Assembly: GCA_002691835.1 (NCBI GenBank)
Contig: NZJA01000060.1
Span: 1 to 11,892, forward strand
Source of the DNA: Planctomycetota bacterium
Lineage (GTDB): Bacteria; Planctomycetota; UBA8108; UBA1146
Reading direction: 5' to 3'
Length of the DNA: 11,892 bases
How positions within the stretch are numbered: the stretch's first letter is position 1; every line of letters begins with the position of its first letter. A model generated the notes under the pieces. That model saw only the letters and a list, made by a program, of their open reading frames with translations. It made no database searches and was not told where the DNA came from. Shown here one piece after another: positions 1 through 7,018 of this stretch. The position numbers were made by a program, and so were the translations under genes.

Positions 1-60
1 ATTTCACATCTCACTCTATTTCACATCTCACTCTATTTCACATTTCATGCTGTTTCGCAT
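1..60. repeat. 17-bp tandem repeat array, about 3.5 units
   Basis: Units at 1-17 and 18-34 are identical (ATTTCACATCTCACTCT). The unit at 35-51 differs at a few positions, and 52-60 is a decayed partial copy. The array begins at the window edge, so it may extend further left. Each unit is 17 bp, so it does not preserve a reading frame and is probably non-coding. There are no spacers, so it is not a CRISPR. Function is unknown: it could be a slippage-generated microsatellite-like tract or a row of protein-binding sites upstream of the first operon. Confidence 0.8.
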
Positions 61-82
61 CAGACGGAGCATCTTTCCTCTC

Positions 83-124
83 GTCGCATCGTCTTCGTCG
101 CATCGTCTTTGGCGCATCGTCTTC
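83..124. repeat. 14-bp tandem repeat, three units
   Basis: Three head-to-tail units lie at 83-96, 97-110 and 111-124, based on GTCGCATCGTCTTC. The second unit differs only at its last base and the third only at its second base. The array lies about 190 bp upstream of the first gene start and about 20 bp after the 17-bp array. Role unknown; it could be a regulator-binding cluster or a replication-slippage product. Confidence 0.75.
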
Positions 125-313
125 CAATAAACACAGAACCTCAAATGAAGTCTGAATCTGTGGATTTCAATGCTGGGGCCGTCACATTGAATTTCCTGGA
201 TCGGAATGGAAATGGACCCTTGCTTGTCACTTCGTCGGCAAGGATGCTTTGGGTAATGTCTGTGCATCCATGTGCAGAAATCCAGACTCACCATGTCGAA
301 GGGAAGACCCACA
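125..313. other. Leader region without a convincing gene
   Basis: This stretch lies between the tandem repeats and the first start codon. An open frame crosses it on the plus strand but runs into the middle of the isomerase gene in the wrong frame and has no family resemblance, so no gene is called. I see no strong -35/-10 pair and no hairpin followed by a T run. The only clear signal is the ribosome binding site GAAGGGAAG at about 298-306, which serves the ATG at 314. The promoter of the first operon presumably lies here or within the repeats. Confidence 0.5.
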
Positions 314-1129
314 ATGCGCAAAGCGGTCTGTTCTTGGTCATTGCAACCGGCGGATATTTCCCAACTGATCGAGCGGGTCGAGGAAACCCGAGTGACAGCA
401 GTGCAATTAGCTCTGGATCCCTTAAGAGCTTCAGCGGATCGTCACGGCGAATTGGCCAGACTTCGGGATTCCGGAATCTCAGTGATCAGCGGCATGATGG
501 AAATGGCAGGGGAAGACTACTCCAGCTTCGAGAGTATTCGTCAAACGGGGGGAGTCCGCCCTGATCAAACTTGGGAAACCAATCAGGAAAATGCCCGCCA
601 TAATGCGGCTCTCGCTCATGAGATGGGACTTCAGTTGGTCACGTTTCATGCAGGTTTCATTCCGCACGATGTGACAGATCCTGAACGTGGGAAAATGTTG
701 GAACGACTGAAGCGGATTGCGGATCTGTTTTTGGAACAAGGTTGCCAGATTGCATTGGAAACAGGGCAAGAGAGCGCGCAGACGCTGGTTGAAGTTCTGC
801 AAGAATTAGATCGTCCTGAAATAGGAGTCAATTTTGATCCGGCCAATATGATTCTGTATGGCATGGGAGATCCGGTTTCGTCTTTGGATCTACTTTCTCC
901 TTGGGTCAAGCAGATTCATATCAAGGATGCGAAGCCATCGAGCCGTTCAGGTGAATGGGGAGAAGAAGTTCCAGTAGGAACTGGGGAAGTCCGCTGGATG
1001 GAGTTTTTTGAAGTCGTCAGAAATCGAGGGCTCGAAGTGGATCTCGTGATTGAGCGCGAGGCCGGAAAGAATCGAGTGGCGGATGTCGCTCTTGCTTCCG
1101 GGCGATTGGCTGAATGGCTGAGTCTCTGA
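314..1129 (+). CDS. Sugar phosphate isomerase/epimerase, xylose isomerase-like TIM barrel (cytoplasmic)
   Basis: This is a 271-residue protein of the AP-endonuclease-2 / xylose-isomerase-like TIM barrel superfamily, whose members isomerise or epimerise sugars or keto-sugars using a divalent metal. Candidate metal ligands sit in the usual strand-end motifs: E149 (ALETG), D175 (NFDPANM), H202 (IHIKDA) and E247 or E249 (VIEREAG); H112 lies in TFHAGF. There is no signal peptide, so it should be cytoplasmic. Two upstream in-frame starts exist (GTG 272, ATG 293). ATG 314 is preferred because GAAGGGAAG lies just upstream and the protein then begins directly with the first barrel strand (AVCSWSL). 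It is followed 11 bp later by an oxidoreductase gene, so the two are very likely one operon. The family is clear, but the substrate cannot be read from sequence. Confidence 0.85.
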   Translation: MRKAVCSWSLQPADISQLIERVEETRVTAVQLALDPLRASADRHGELARLRDSGISVISGMMEMAGEDYSSFESIRQTGGVRPDQTWETNQENARHNAALAHEMGLQLVTFHAGFIPHDVTDPERGKMLERLKRIADLFLEQGCQIALETGQESAQTLVEVLQELDRPEIGVNFDPANMILYGMGDPVSSLDLLSPWVKQIHIKDAKPSSRSGEWGEEVPVGTGEVRWMEFFEVVRNRGLEVDLVIEREAGKNRVADVALASGRLAEWLSL

Positions 1130-1134
1130 AAGGA
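1129..1134 (+). promoter_or_regulatory. Ribosome binding site deciding the start at 1141
   Basis: AAAGGA lies 6 bases before ATG 1141 and overlaps the last base of the upstream gene's stop codon. An alternative in-frame ATG at 1114, inside the upstream gene, lacks a comparable site. This supports a start at 1141, with translational coupling between the two genes. Confidence 0.65.
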
Positions 1135-1140
1135 CTGGGC

Positions 1141-2157
1141 ATGACCACAGGAATCGGAATCATCGGTTTTGGCTTCATGGGGAAGACTCATTTACGTGGT
1201 TGGCTCGACGCGATCTCTGCTGGAGCTGCTGCCAGAGTTGTGGCGATTCAATGCCCCGAAGAGTGGACCTCCACCTCCGCCGGGAATGTAGAGACGGGTG
1301 CAGAAGAAGAGATCGATCCAGCTGCTCATGGTATTTCACATTATCGAGAGCTGGATTTGATGTTGGAGGATCCGCAGATCGATGCGGTCAGCTTGTGTAC
1401 CCCCACGGATACTCATGTTGAGCTGGCAAAACGTTTGCTTCAAGCGGGAAAAAACGTACTGGTCGAAAAACCGGTCGCTCTCGAAGCCGTCGACATCGAA
1501 GACTTGGCTCAGGTGGCTCAAGAGAGTGGGAAAATATGTATGCCCGCGATGTGTATGCGTTATTGGCCAGGCTGGTCGTGGCTACAGAAGCAGATTCGTA
1601 CGGGGTGCTATGGGCCTGTTCAGACGGCGCATTTTCAAAGAATCGGAGCAACTCCAGGTTGGAGTCCTGAGTTCTACCGAGATGATTCAAGATCGGGAGG
1701 AGCCTTAACGGATCTTCATATCCATGATGTCGATTTTATTCTCTCGACATTTGGCAAACCGGCCTCTGTGTATACCACCGGCCATCGCCAACAGATGGTT
1801 TCAGCCTTCGAATATCCCGATGGGCCTCAGGCTGTAACTGCAGAAGGCGCATGGTATCCGGCCGCGAGTTATCCATTTCAGATGCGCTATCGGGTGAGCT
1901 TTAGCGAAGGTGTCGCCGACTATGATTTGGGTCGTGAGGGGCGTGAACTCCTCCTTTACCAGGGAGATTCGGTAGAGGAGATTCCACTCTCGGATGTCAG
2001 CGGTTACCAGCTTGAGATCGAGCACTTCCTGGCCACTGTTCGAGGGGAATCGAATCTTCCCGCACCAGTTCTTGCTGAAGCCGCCGAGGTCGCTCGTTGG
2101 ATTACTGCAGAATCTGAAAGTCTTCAAACTGGAGAGAAGTCGGTAATCACCGTCTGA
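1141..2157 (+). CDS. Gfo/Idh/MocA family NAD(P)-dependent oxidoreductase (cytoplasmic)
   Basis: This 338-residue protein has the standard two-domain architecture. The N-terminal Rossmann fold carries the dinucleotide-binding loop GFGFMG (9-14). The family's catalytic EKP motif is at 109-111. In the C-terminal domain the segment GGALTDLHIHDVDFI (186-200) has the layout of the active-site histidine motif, with H195 the best candidate for the proton-transfer histidine. No signal peptide is present, unlike the three other family members in this window. It most likely oxidises or reduces a sugar, inositol or keto-sugar with NAD(P). It lies 11 bp downstream of the TIM-barrel isomerase gene, and this pairing is common in sugar and inositol catabolism. 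Start choice: ATG 1141 with AAAGGA 6 bases upstream is better than ATG 1114. Transcription ends at the strong terminator just downstream. Confidence 0.88.
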   Translation: MTTGIGIIGFGFMGKTHLRGWLDAISAGAAARVVAIQCPEEWTSTSAGNVETGAEEEIDPAAHGISHYRELDLMLEDPQIDAVSLCTPTDTHVELAKRLLQAGKNVLVEKPVALEAVDIEDLAQVAQESGKICMPAMCMRYWPGWSWLQKQIRTGCYGPVQTAHFQRIGATPGWSPEFYRDDSRSGGALTDLHIHDVDFILSTFGKPASVYTTGHRQQMVSAFEYPDGPQAVTAEGAWYPAASYPFQMRYRVSFSEGVADYDLGREGRELLLYQGDSVEEIPLSDVSGYQLEIEHFLATVRGESNLPAPVLAEAAEVARWITAESESLQTGEKSVITV

Positions 2158-2177
2158 ATTCGGAAAAGATTGAATTG

Positions 2178-2221
2178 AAGAGCGGGGCAATCCGAATATT
2201 CGGATTGCCCCGCTCTTTTTT
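2178..2221 (+). terminator. Rho-independent terminator, perfect 20-bp stem
   Basis: A perfect inverted repeat has arms at 2178-2197 and 2198-2217, GC-rich at the base (GAGCGGGGC), followed by six T residues (2216-2221). It begins 20 bp after the stop codon of the oxidoreductase. The convergent secreted-protein gene ends at 2236, so the same hairpin lies downstream of both genes. On the minus strand the bases after the stem are less T-rich, so termination there is likely weaker. Confidence 0.92.
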
Positions 2222-2235
2222 CACAAAGTCATGAA

Positions 2236-3579
2236 CTAGTTACAGTATGGATGCTCCAAGCAATCCGTGGGTTCCTGATCTGCAGCGATACCACAGTCGG
2301 GGAATGGAGCAGAAGGAGCTGATCCATCCAGGAACTGGTAGCTGATCACAAAAACCGGATCTGCAGTGTCATAGAAACCATCATTGTTGGCGTCGTTACC
2401 TCCAAGGCAGTTGTAAGTGGGACCACCGAGGAACAGATCGGAGAGCATCCAGATGGCATCGGCGACGTCATTACGGCCATCGGCATTGGCGTCGCTGCGA
2501 ATGAATGGGGTTACCGATACGGCTTGAAGTGTCACGGTTCCGTCTTGAAGGATCGAAGCGAGAGAGTTTCCAGCGACGACCATGACGTTGGTCACCGGAG
2601 GACTTCCCAGTCCACTTGACCATGTGAGATCGGTCGAGGTTCCTGTCTCGTTTCCTGCGAGTGCCCCTCCAACAGTGGAATAGGCTGCTTCGATGGCGAC
2701 TTCTCCCGAAGAGCTAAAGGTGATGGTCTCTGAACCGATAAAGGAGTACACGACTCCGGCAGTCCAGCCGTCTGCGTAGATACTGGTTTCGGCAAATCCA
2801 GGACCATTACCTCCATCGAGTGCGGCGACCGATCCAGTGAAACTGACAGAGGTGGCTTCGAGTAAACTGGAATCGTGAGCCAGACCCATGGAGAAACCTT
2901 GTGTTTCATTGGGGAAGGGTGTTCCAAAGCCACTGTTGTCGATCTCCGTGATGGTCACATCGACGTTAAAGGAAGCATTCCCATCAGCCGGAGAGTAATT
3001 CACGGTTTGATCACTGGCGGTGTAAGAAAATTCTGGATCGGGGATATCGACCACTGTGATGGCACCACTGTTCGTGGTGGGGGTGTTGGAAGAACCTCCG
3101 ACAACCACGACTGTGGTGACCGGGGGCGATCCTAAAGTCGGACAAAAATCGAGGGCATAATCTCCGGGTGTGGCAGTGCCAGCGATCGAGTAACTGACAG
3201 AGGCCATGAGGAAATCAGTGGTCCCTGCGGCAAGGGTTGCGCAACCGGTGAAGCAGATCACGACTCCTTGGGTCCAGCCCTCCGGGTAGGTGCTGACTTC
3301 GACAAAGTCAGCTGAGCTTCCATTCTTGACCGTGGATGTGCTGTTCGAAGCTCCACCACCATCGGAGACCGAATCGGCCGAAATTTCTGAGGGGTGACAA
3401 ACACCGAGGGACCAGCCCTGTATGTCGCCTGCTCCTGCATCCAAGGTGAAATCAGCGCTGACTGTGGATCCGGCAGGGCCGGAAGCAGAGCTCGCAGACA
3501 TCGATTGGGCATTGGCGATTTGAGGGGAAAATGCCAATAATACCGTCAAGGTTATGGCGAAGGGGGTGTAGCGTGACAT
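2236..3579 (-). CDS. Secreted protein with duplicated cohesin-like beta domains and C-terminal dockerin-like EF-hand repeats
   Basis: This is a 447-residue exported protein. Residues 1-24 form a Sec signal peptide ending in ANA before Q25. Two related segments follow, about 25-178 and 183-355. They share the pattern QGW/FS-GL, E-ST/SIY-(x)-GWT-GVVxxFxG and a GLGSPPVT-type ending, so they look like an internal duplication of a cohesin-like or Ig-like beta-sandwich. Residues 363-374 (DANADGRNDVAD) and 396-407 (DANNDGFYDTAD) are calcium-loop dockerin-like repeats, each followed by a short helix. A Cys-containing tail (C391, C429, C440, C446) closes the protein. No catalytic domain is visible, so it is probably a surface or extracellular structural or adhesion protein. 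ATG 3579 is chosen over a longer upstream frame because it begins the signal peptide and has GGGAGGA 9 bases upstream. Comparable tails are common in planctomycete secretomes. The beta-domain assignment is tentative. Confidence 0.8.
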   Translation of the reverse strand: MSRYTPFAITLTVLLAFSPQIANAQSMSASSASGPAGSTVSADFTLDAGAGDIQGWSLGVCHPSEISADSVSDGGGASNSTSTVKNGSSADFVEVSTYPEGWTQGVVICFTGCATLAAGTTDFLMASVSYSIAGTATPGDYALDFCPTLGSPPVTTVVVVGGSSNTPTTNSGAITVVDIPDPEFSYTASDQTVNYSPADGNASFNVDVTITEIDNSGFGTPFPNETQGFSMGLAHDSSLLEATSVSFTGSVAALDGGNGPGFAETSIYADGWTAGVVYSFIGSETITFSSSGEVAIEAAYSTVGGALAGNETGTSTDLTWSSGLGSPPVTNVMVVAGNSLASILQDGTVTLQAVSVTPFIRSDANADGRNDVADAIWMLSDLFLGGPTYNCLGGNDANNDGFYDTADPVFVISYQFLDGSAPSAPFPDCGIAADQEPTDCLEHPYCN

Positions 3580-3588
3580 GGATCGGTG

Positions 3589-3595
3589 TCCTCCC
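3589..3595 (-). promoter_or_regulatory. Ribosome binding site of the secreted dockerin-like protein
   Basis: Read on the minus strand this is GGGAGGA, 9 bases before ATG 3579. It marks that codon as the start and rules out the longer frame opening at 3696, whose extra residues would bury the signal peptide. Confidence 0.75.
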
Positions 3596-3636
3596 AAGGA
3601 GTAATCAGCAATAAGCAGGCCGAAGAGTACAAATAT

Positions 3637-3663
3637 ACAGACGGGCTTTGTGTTGCCGTCTGT
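3637..3663. repeat. 8-bp inverted repeat in the intergenic region upstream of the secreted-protein gene
   Basis: The arms ACAGACGG (3637-3644) and CCGTCTGT (3656-3663) are separated by 11 bases. The repeat sits between the DUF1080 gene stop and the start of the secreted-protein gene, both on the minus strand. No T run follows on the minus strand, so it is a poor terminator. It could be an operator or chance. I see no strong -35/-10 pair in the 143-bp gap. Confidence 0.35.
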
Positions 3664-3722
3664 TAAAAGTGTCCAGCTATTTACAATAAGTTTCAAGTAC
3701 TACTTGCTGAATTACTCGGGAA

Positions 3723-4415
3723 TCATCGATCTTCAAGTCCCATTGCTCTAAGTCTAGTGATCATTAGGTTTCTGAACTTTAGAGGAGTGCCGTGGCTCTG
3801 TAATTCAATCGGGCCATGTGAAGGAATAGGCTCTGATCGTCGCCAATAATTTTCGAGAGGAATGTCATTTACAACTAACCTGTCATTTAAATAGACCGTG
3901 ACCCGGTCATTCTCAAGTGTGATTTTGAAATGATTCCATTGTCCTGGGGGGGCATCGGCCGCTTCCAGAGGCTGTGCCCCTCCATTTTGATTGTTGTAGA
4001 GACCTCCAGATCCTGCCGGGTTGAGGCTGGAGTCCCAAATCTGTACTTGAGGGCAACCTCTCAGATAAATCCCGCTATCTCCGCCAGGGGTGATCATCCA
4101 TTCGAGGCTCAACTCGAAATCTCCAAACTCATGGATGCTCACCAAATTTTGACCTTTGCCATCGAAGCAGAGGATTCCGTCGACGACGCTCCAATGGCGT
4201 CGCATCGTCTCGTCTGCCTTTTCTTGGCGATTTTTGCGCTCCTGCGGGTCCAGACTCTTCAGTTGATAGGGGTTTGAGTGAAATCCCTGCCAACCAGCCA
4301 GGCTCTTGCCATCAAAGAGGGCTTCAGCACGGGGCAGAGGGGAGTGGCAGCCCTGAAGCAGGACAATCACAAAGATCAGGAACCAGGGGCTGATTCGCAG
4401 GGTTTGGGAGGGCAT
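3723..4415 (-). CDS. DUF1080 (3-keto-disaccharide hydrolase family) lipoprotein
   Basis: This 230-residue protein belongs to the DUF1080/PF06439 family, a concanavalin-like beta-sandwich. Characterised members cleave 3-keto-glycosides made by a C3-specific dehydrogenase. Family hallmarks are the opening ALFDGKSLAGWQG (32-44), VDGILCFDGKG (78-88), FELSLEWMITPGGDSGIYLRG (100-120), VQIWDS (124-129) and GPIELQSHGTPLKFRNLMI (201-219). Residues 1-22 form a lipoprotein signal with C23 in LLQGC; Q at -2 is atypical, but the hydrophobic stretch and position fit. It should be anchored in the periplasm or outer membrane. ATG 4415 has AGGAAAGG about 5 bases upstream. It faces the MFS/oxidoreductase operon across a shared intergenic region, which supports a role in the same glycoside pathway. 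Exact substrate unknown. Confidence 0.88.
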   Translation of the reverse strand: MPSQTLRISPWFLIFVIVLLQGCHSPLPRAEALFDGKSLAGWQGFHSNPYQLKSLDPQERKNRQEKADETMRRHWSVVDGILCFDGKGQNLVSIHEFGDFELSLEWMITPGGDSGIYLRGCPQVQIWDSSLNPAGSGGLYNNQNGGAQPLEAADAPPGQWNHFKITLENDRVTVYLNDRLVVNDIPLENYWRRSEPIPSHGPIELQSHGTPLKFRNLMITRLRAMGLEDR

Positions 4416-4510
4416 CCCGGCCTTTCCTGTTGGGGTGGGTCAGTCATAGCCTCCAAGCATGGCAGACCTTACGATCTTCCTCCTGTTGGCAACTTAAAAA
4501 GAAGCCCATG

Positions 4511-4524
4511 CGAAAGCGCTTTGA
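4511..4524. promoter_or_regulatory. LacI/GalR-type operator-like palindrome
   Basis: The sequence CGAAAGCGCTTTGA contains the perfect 10-bp palindrome AAAGCGCTTT (4513-4522) and agrees at 12 of 14 positions with the classic cre/LacI-family form TGAAAGCGCTTTCA. It lies between two divergent sugar-catabolism units, about 100 bp from one start and 145 bp from the other. It could allow one repressor to control both. No LacI-family gene lies in this window, so the regulator would be elsewhere. Identification is by pattern only. Confidence 0.5.
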
Positions 4525-4654
4525 ACAGCGAGGTCATCGATCGGCGGAGGTCTTCACCTTGCCGCGGCTCCTCTCACTCTTGCATTTCCGCGCTTCTGCA
4601 ACGTCGTTGTCGGGCAACTCGTAGATCAAATCCTCGTTGACCCATTGCTGTGGC

Positions 4655-4661
4655 AGGAAGG
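4655..4661 (+). promoter_or_regulatory. Ribosome binding site deciding the GTG start at 4668
   Basis: AGGAAGG lies 6 bases before GTG 4668. The earlier in-frame GTG at 4650 would place this site inside the coding region and has no equivalent site of its own. Confidence 0.65.
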
Positions 4662-4667
4662 TTACCC

Positions 4668-6026
4668 GTGTCCCAAGCACTCTCCAAAGAACTGAATCTG
4701 AAATTGTCGCTGATGATGTTTCTCCAGTATGCCATTTGGGGAGCCTGGTTGCCCCTGTTGTACCCGTATCTGAAGAATCACATGAAGTTTGCGGACGCCG
4801 ACATCGGCAACATGTTTGCCGTCGGAGCGGTGGGGGCGATTCTGGCCCCCTTTGTCGCCGGTCAAATCGCCGACCGTTTCTTTCGTACGGAACGGTTTCT
4901 AGGCCTCAGTCATCTGGCGGGGGCGGCGGTGGTCTGGCAACTCGCCTCCATCCAACCGGGAGATGGCGCAGTTAATCAGTTCCTGATCTACAGCCTGATC
5001 TACAGTCTGATTTACTCTCCGACCCTTTCACTGACCAATTCCCTGAGTTTCCATCACTTGCCCGATCGGGATCGTGATTTTGGTCGTGTTCGCGTCTGGG
5101 GTACGGTGGGCTGGATCTTTGTGGGAATCATGATTGGCCAGCACCTCCTCAGAAGTTATGCCGGCGGGGAATTTGACAATGCGAGTAATCCGGAAGTCTA
5201 TGCCGGCTATGCGGACGCATTCCGACTTTCGGCATGGATCGGTGCTGCGATGGGAGTCTTTTGTTTCTTTCTTCCGGCCACACCTCCCGGAGGCAAGACG
5301 GACGACAATGCGACCTTTGCTGCATTGGGTGAGGTCCGGCGCCAGCCTCTTTTGACATTGTTCGCTTTGGCGGTCCCGATCTCCTGTATCCACCAATTCT
5401 ACTTCGTCCACACCTCTGGTTTCCTGGGCACGCTTCAGGAACAATTGAGCAACTCTAATCTGGCCACATCCATCAACCAGCTGGTGGGCGTCGGTGGAGG
5501 TGGCCTGATGACGGTCGGGCAGATGAGTGAGATTTTGGTTTTGGCCATGATTCCACTGCTGGCAGGCAAGTTTTCGAGAAAACAGCTGTTGCTGATGGGA
5601 TTGATCGCCTACGCCTTGAGGATGGCCATCTTTGCCTACGCACCCGGTTGGCTCGGTGAGTCTGCCATGGGGCTGGTTCTCGTCGGAGTCGCTCTCCATG
5701 GATTCTGTTTTGGCTGCTTCATCTTTGTCGCCTTCATGATTGTCGATGAGGAATGTCGGGTGGATATCCGGGCGAGCGCACAGAGTCTCTTTAATCTGGT
5801 GATCGTCGGAATCGGCATCATCGTGGGCAGCAAGATCGCCACCAGAGTTTCTGAGTGGGCCAACGACAGTACCGTGATCACCGAAGGCACTGCTTGGCAT
5901 TTGCCTTATGAGCGACTCTTCTCAATTCCGATGTGGGCGAGTTTGATCTGTATCGGAGTCTTGCTGGTCTGTTACCCCAACGGTACTGCTGGAAAGAGTC
6001 CTGCGAATGGGGAGGCTGCAGCATGA
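4668..6026 (+). CDS. MFS transporter, nucleoside permease NupG-like
   Basis: This is a 452-residue polytopic inner-membrane transporter of the major facilitator superfamily. The opening [25 protein letters not shown] and the [18 protein letters not shown] segment (about 137-154) are typical of the nucleoside:H+ symporter/NupG-like branch found beside sugar-catabolism genes in Planctomycetota and Bacteroidota. About 12 hydrophobic segments can be followed, with a loop of charged residues near 210-225. The real substrate in such loci is probably a sugar or keto-sugar rather than a nucleoside (inference). It starts at GTG 4668 behind AGGAAGG. An unusual feature is a threefold LIYS repeat at 106-117 encoded by 12-bp tandem units. 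It is the first gene of the plus-strand operon, and its stop codon overlaps the next start (ATGA). Confidence 0.87.
   Translation: MSQALSKELNLKLSLMMFLQYAIWGAWLPLLYPYLKNHMKFADADIGNMFAVGAVGAILAPFVAGQIADRFFRTERFLGLSHLAGAAVVWQLASIQPGDGAVNQFLIYSLIYSLIYSPTLSLTNSLSFHHLPDRDRDFGRVRVWGTVGWIFVGIMIGQHLLRSYAGGEFDNASNPEVYAGYADAFRLSAWIGAAMGVFCFFLPATPPGGKTDDNATFAALGEVRRQPLLTLFALAVPISCIHQFYFVHTSGFLGTLQEQLSNSNLATSINQLVGVGGGGLMTVGQMSEILVLAMIPLLAGKFSRKQLLLMGLIAYALRMAIFAYAPGWLGESAMGLVLVGVALHGFCFGCFIFVAFMIVDEECRVDIRASAQSLFNLVIVGIGIIVGSKIATRVSEWANDSTVITEGTAWHLPYERLFSIPMWASLICIGVLLVCYPNGTAGKSPANGEAAA
4983..5018 (+). repeat. In-frame 12-bp tandem repeat inside the permease gene
   Basis: There are three units, at 4983-4994, 4995-5006 and 5007-5018, based on CTGATCTACAGC. 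The second differs by one base and the third by three or four. Each encodes LIYS, giving three copies within a predicted transmembrane helix. Because the unit is 12 bp, gain or loss of a copy would change the helix by four residues without breaking the frame. Confidence 0.85.
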
Positions 6027-6994
6027 GTCGTTCGCGATCTCCTCTGGATCGAAGGCAATTTTTGGCGATGACCGGTGCGGGCTTGGCCGCAAGTTTGGCC
6101 GGTTGCGGTGGATTGAGAGTGGGAGGCTATCAGTTGATCCCAGGTCCTCATCCCCCCAAGGAGCTGTACGAAATCTCTCTGGCAGAGTGGTCCTTGCACC
6201 GACTCCTTCAAAAAGGAGAGATGACCAATCTCGACTTTCCCAAGATGACTCGGGAAACGTTTGATCTCGATGCGGTGGAGTACGTCAACAGTTTCTTCAA
6301 GGACAAGGCCAGAGACGATGCCTACCTCAAGGATCTTCGCCAGAGGTGTGAAGACCACGGAGTCAAAAGTCTCCTCATCATGTGTGATGGCGAAGGACGA
6401 TTGGGCGACCCTGACGATGCGGCCCGCAGCCGAGCCATCGAGAATCACCATCGGTGGATCGATGCCGCCCGTTTTCTGGGATGTCATTCGATTCGAGTGA
6501 ATGCGGCCAGTTCCGGAAGCTATGACGAACAGATGCGTCTCGCTGCCGATGGTCTGGCTCGATTGACAGAGTATGGTGATTCGCAGGGGCTGAATGTGAT
6601 CGTTGAGAATCACGGCGGTCTCTCCTCGAATGGTGCATGGCTCGCTGGGGTCATGAAGATGGTGAACCACCCCCGTTGTGGAACCCTCCCTGATTTTGGA
6701 AATTTCAACCTGGGTAATGGGGAAATGTATGACCGTTATCGAGGGATTGAGGAACTGATGCCTTTTGCTAAAGCTGTCAGTGCAAAAAGCCATGAGTTTG
6801 ATGAAAACGGAAATGAAATCCATACTGATTATCACCGAATGATGAGGCTCGTACGTGATGCCGGTTATCGGGGATATGTCGGGATTGAGTTTGAGGGTGC
6901 TGGTGACGAGGTTGAGGGCATTCTTGCGACCAAGCGACTTCTCGAAAGAGAGCGCGATCGTTGGTGGCAAGAAGACGAAGTGAAGAAATCCTGA
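6023..6994 (+). CDS. Tat-exported lipoprotein, sugar phosphate isomerase/epimerase-like TIM barrel
   Basis: This 323-residue protein begins with a twin-arginine signal (RRQFLAM, 10-16) leading to a lipobox SLAGC with C28, so it is predicted to be folded before export and then lipid-anchored. The mature part is a xylose-isomerase-like TIM barrel with candidate metal ligands E195 (VENHGG), D224 (LPDFGNF), H257 (AKSHEF) and E289 (IEFEG). The family isomerises or epimerises sugars, and substrates outside the cytoplasm would be non-phosphorylated sugars or keto-sugars. ATG 6023 overlaps the permease stop in an ATGA junction and has GGGGAGG 7 bases upstream, so the two genes are translationally coupled. 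The longer open frame starting at 5933 lies within the permease and is not used. It is an exported counterpart of the cytoplasmic barrel at 314-1129, although the two differ substantially in sequence. Confidence 0.87.
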   Translation: MSRSRSPLDRRQFLAMTGAGLAASLAGCGGLRVGGYQLIPGPHPPKELYEISLAEWSLHRLLQKGEMTNLDFPKMTRETFDLDAVEYVNSFFKDKARDDAYLKDLRQRCEDHGVKSLLIMCDGEGRLGDPDDAARSRAIENHHRWIDAARFLGCHSIRVNAASSGSYDEQMRLAADGLARLTEYGDSQGLNVIVENHGGLSSNGAWLAGVMKMVNHPRCGTLPDFGNFNLGNGEMYDRYRGIEELMPFAKAVSAKSHEFDENGNEIHTDYHRMMRLVRDAGYRGYVGIEFEGAGDEVEGILATKRLLERERDRWWQEDEVKKS

Positions 6995-7018
6995 AATTGA
7001 AAGCAGAGAGGACCTTTA

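Larger units (their letters stand above)
4416..4667. other. Divergent intergenic region between the DUF1080 gene and the permease operon
   Basis: This 252-bp stretch should contain the promoters of both flanking transcription units. It holds ribosome binding sites at each end and an operator-like palindrome at 4511-4524. I found no -35/-10 pair good enough to call on either strand. TTGGCA at about 4484-4489 on the plus strand is a possible -35 without a convincing -10 partner. No open frame here looks like a gene. Confidence 0.6.

Noticed and set aside
1..124. Possible CRISPR array
   Set aside because: Repeats are directly adjacent with no unique spacers, and units are only 17 and 14 bp.
109..564. 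Plus-strand open frame of 151 codons over the leader and the first gene
   Set aside because: Most of it overlaps the TIM-barrel gene in another frame, its sequence resembles no family, and no ribosome binding site precedes it.
3637..3663. Terminator for the DUF1080 gene
   Set aside because: The 8-bp inverted repeat has an 11-base loop and no T run after it on the minus strand.
3580..3696. N-terminal extension of the secreted dockerin-like protein to 3696
   Set aside because: The extra 39 residues would precede a complete signal peptide, and the ribosome binding site GGGAGGA points to the start at 3579.
5028..5900. Long minus-strand open frame (290 codons) inside the permease gene
   Set aside because: It is antisense to a well-supported membrane protein, its composition is His/Gln/Asp-rich as expected for a shadow frame, and it has no recognisable domain.
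5972..6970. Long minus-strand open frame (332 codons) opposite the Tat TIM barrel
   Set aside because: The plus-strand gene has a Tat signal, lipobox, ribosome binding site and metal-ligand motifs. The antisense frame has none and is explained by codon bias.
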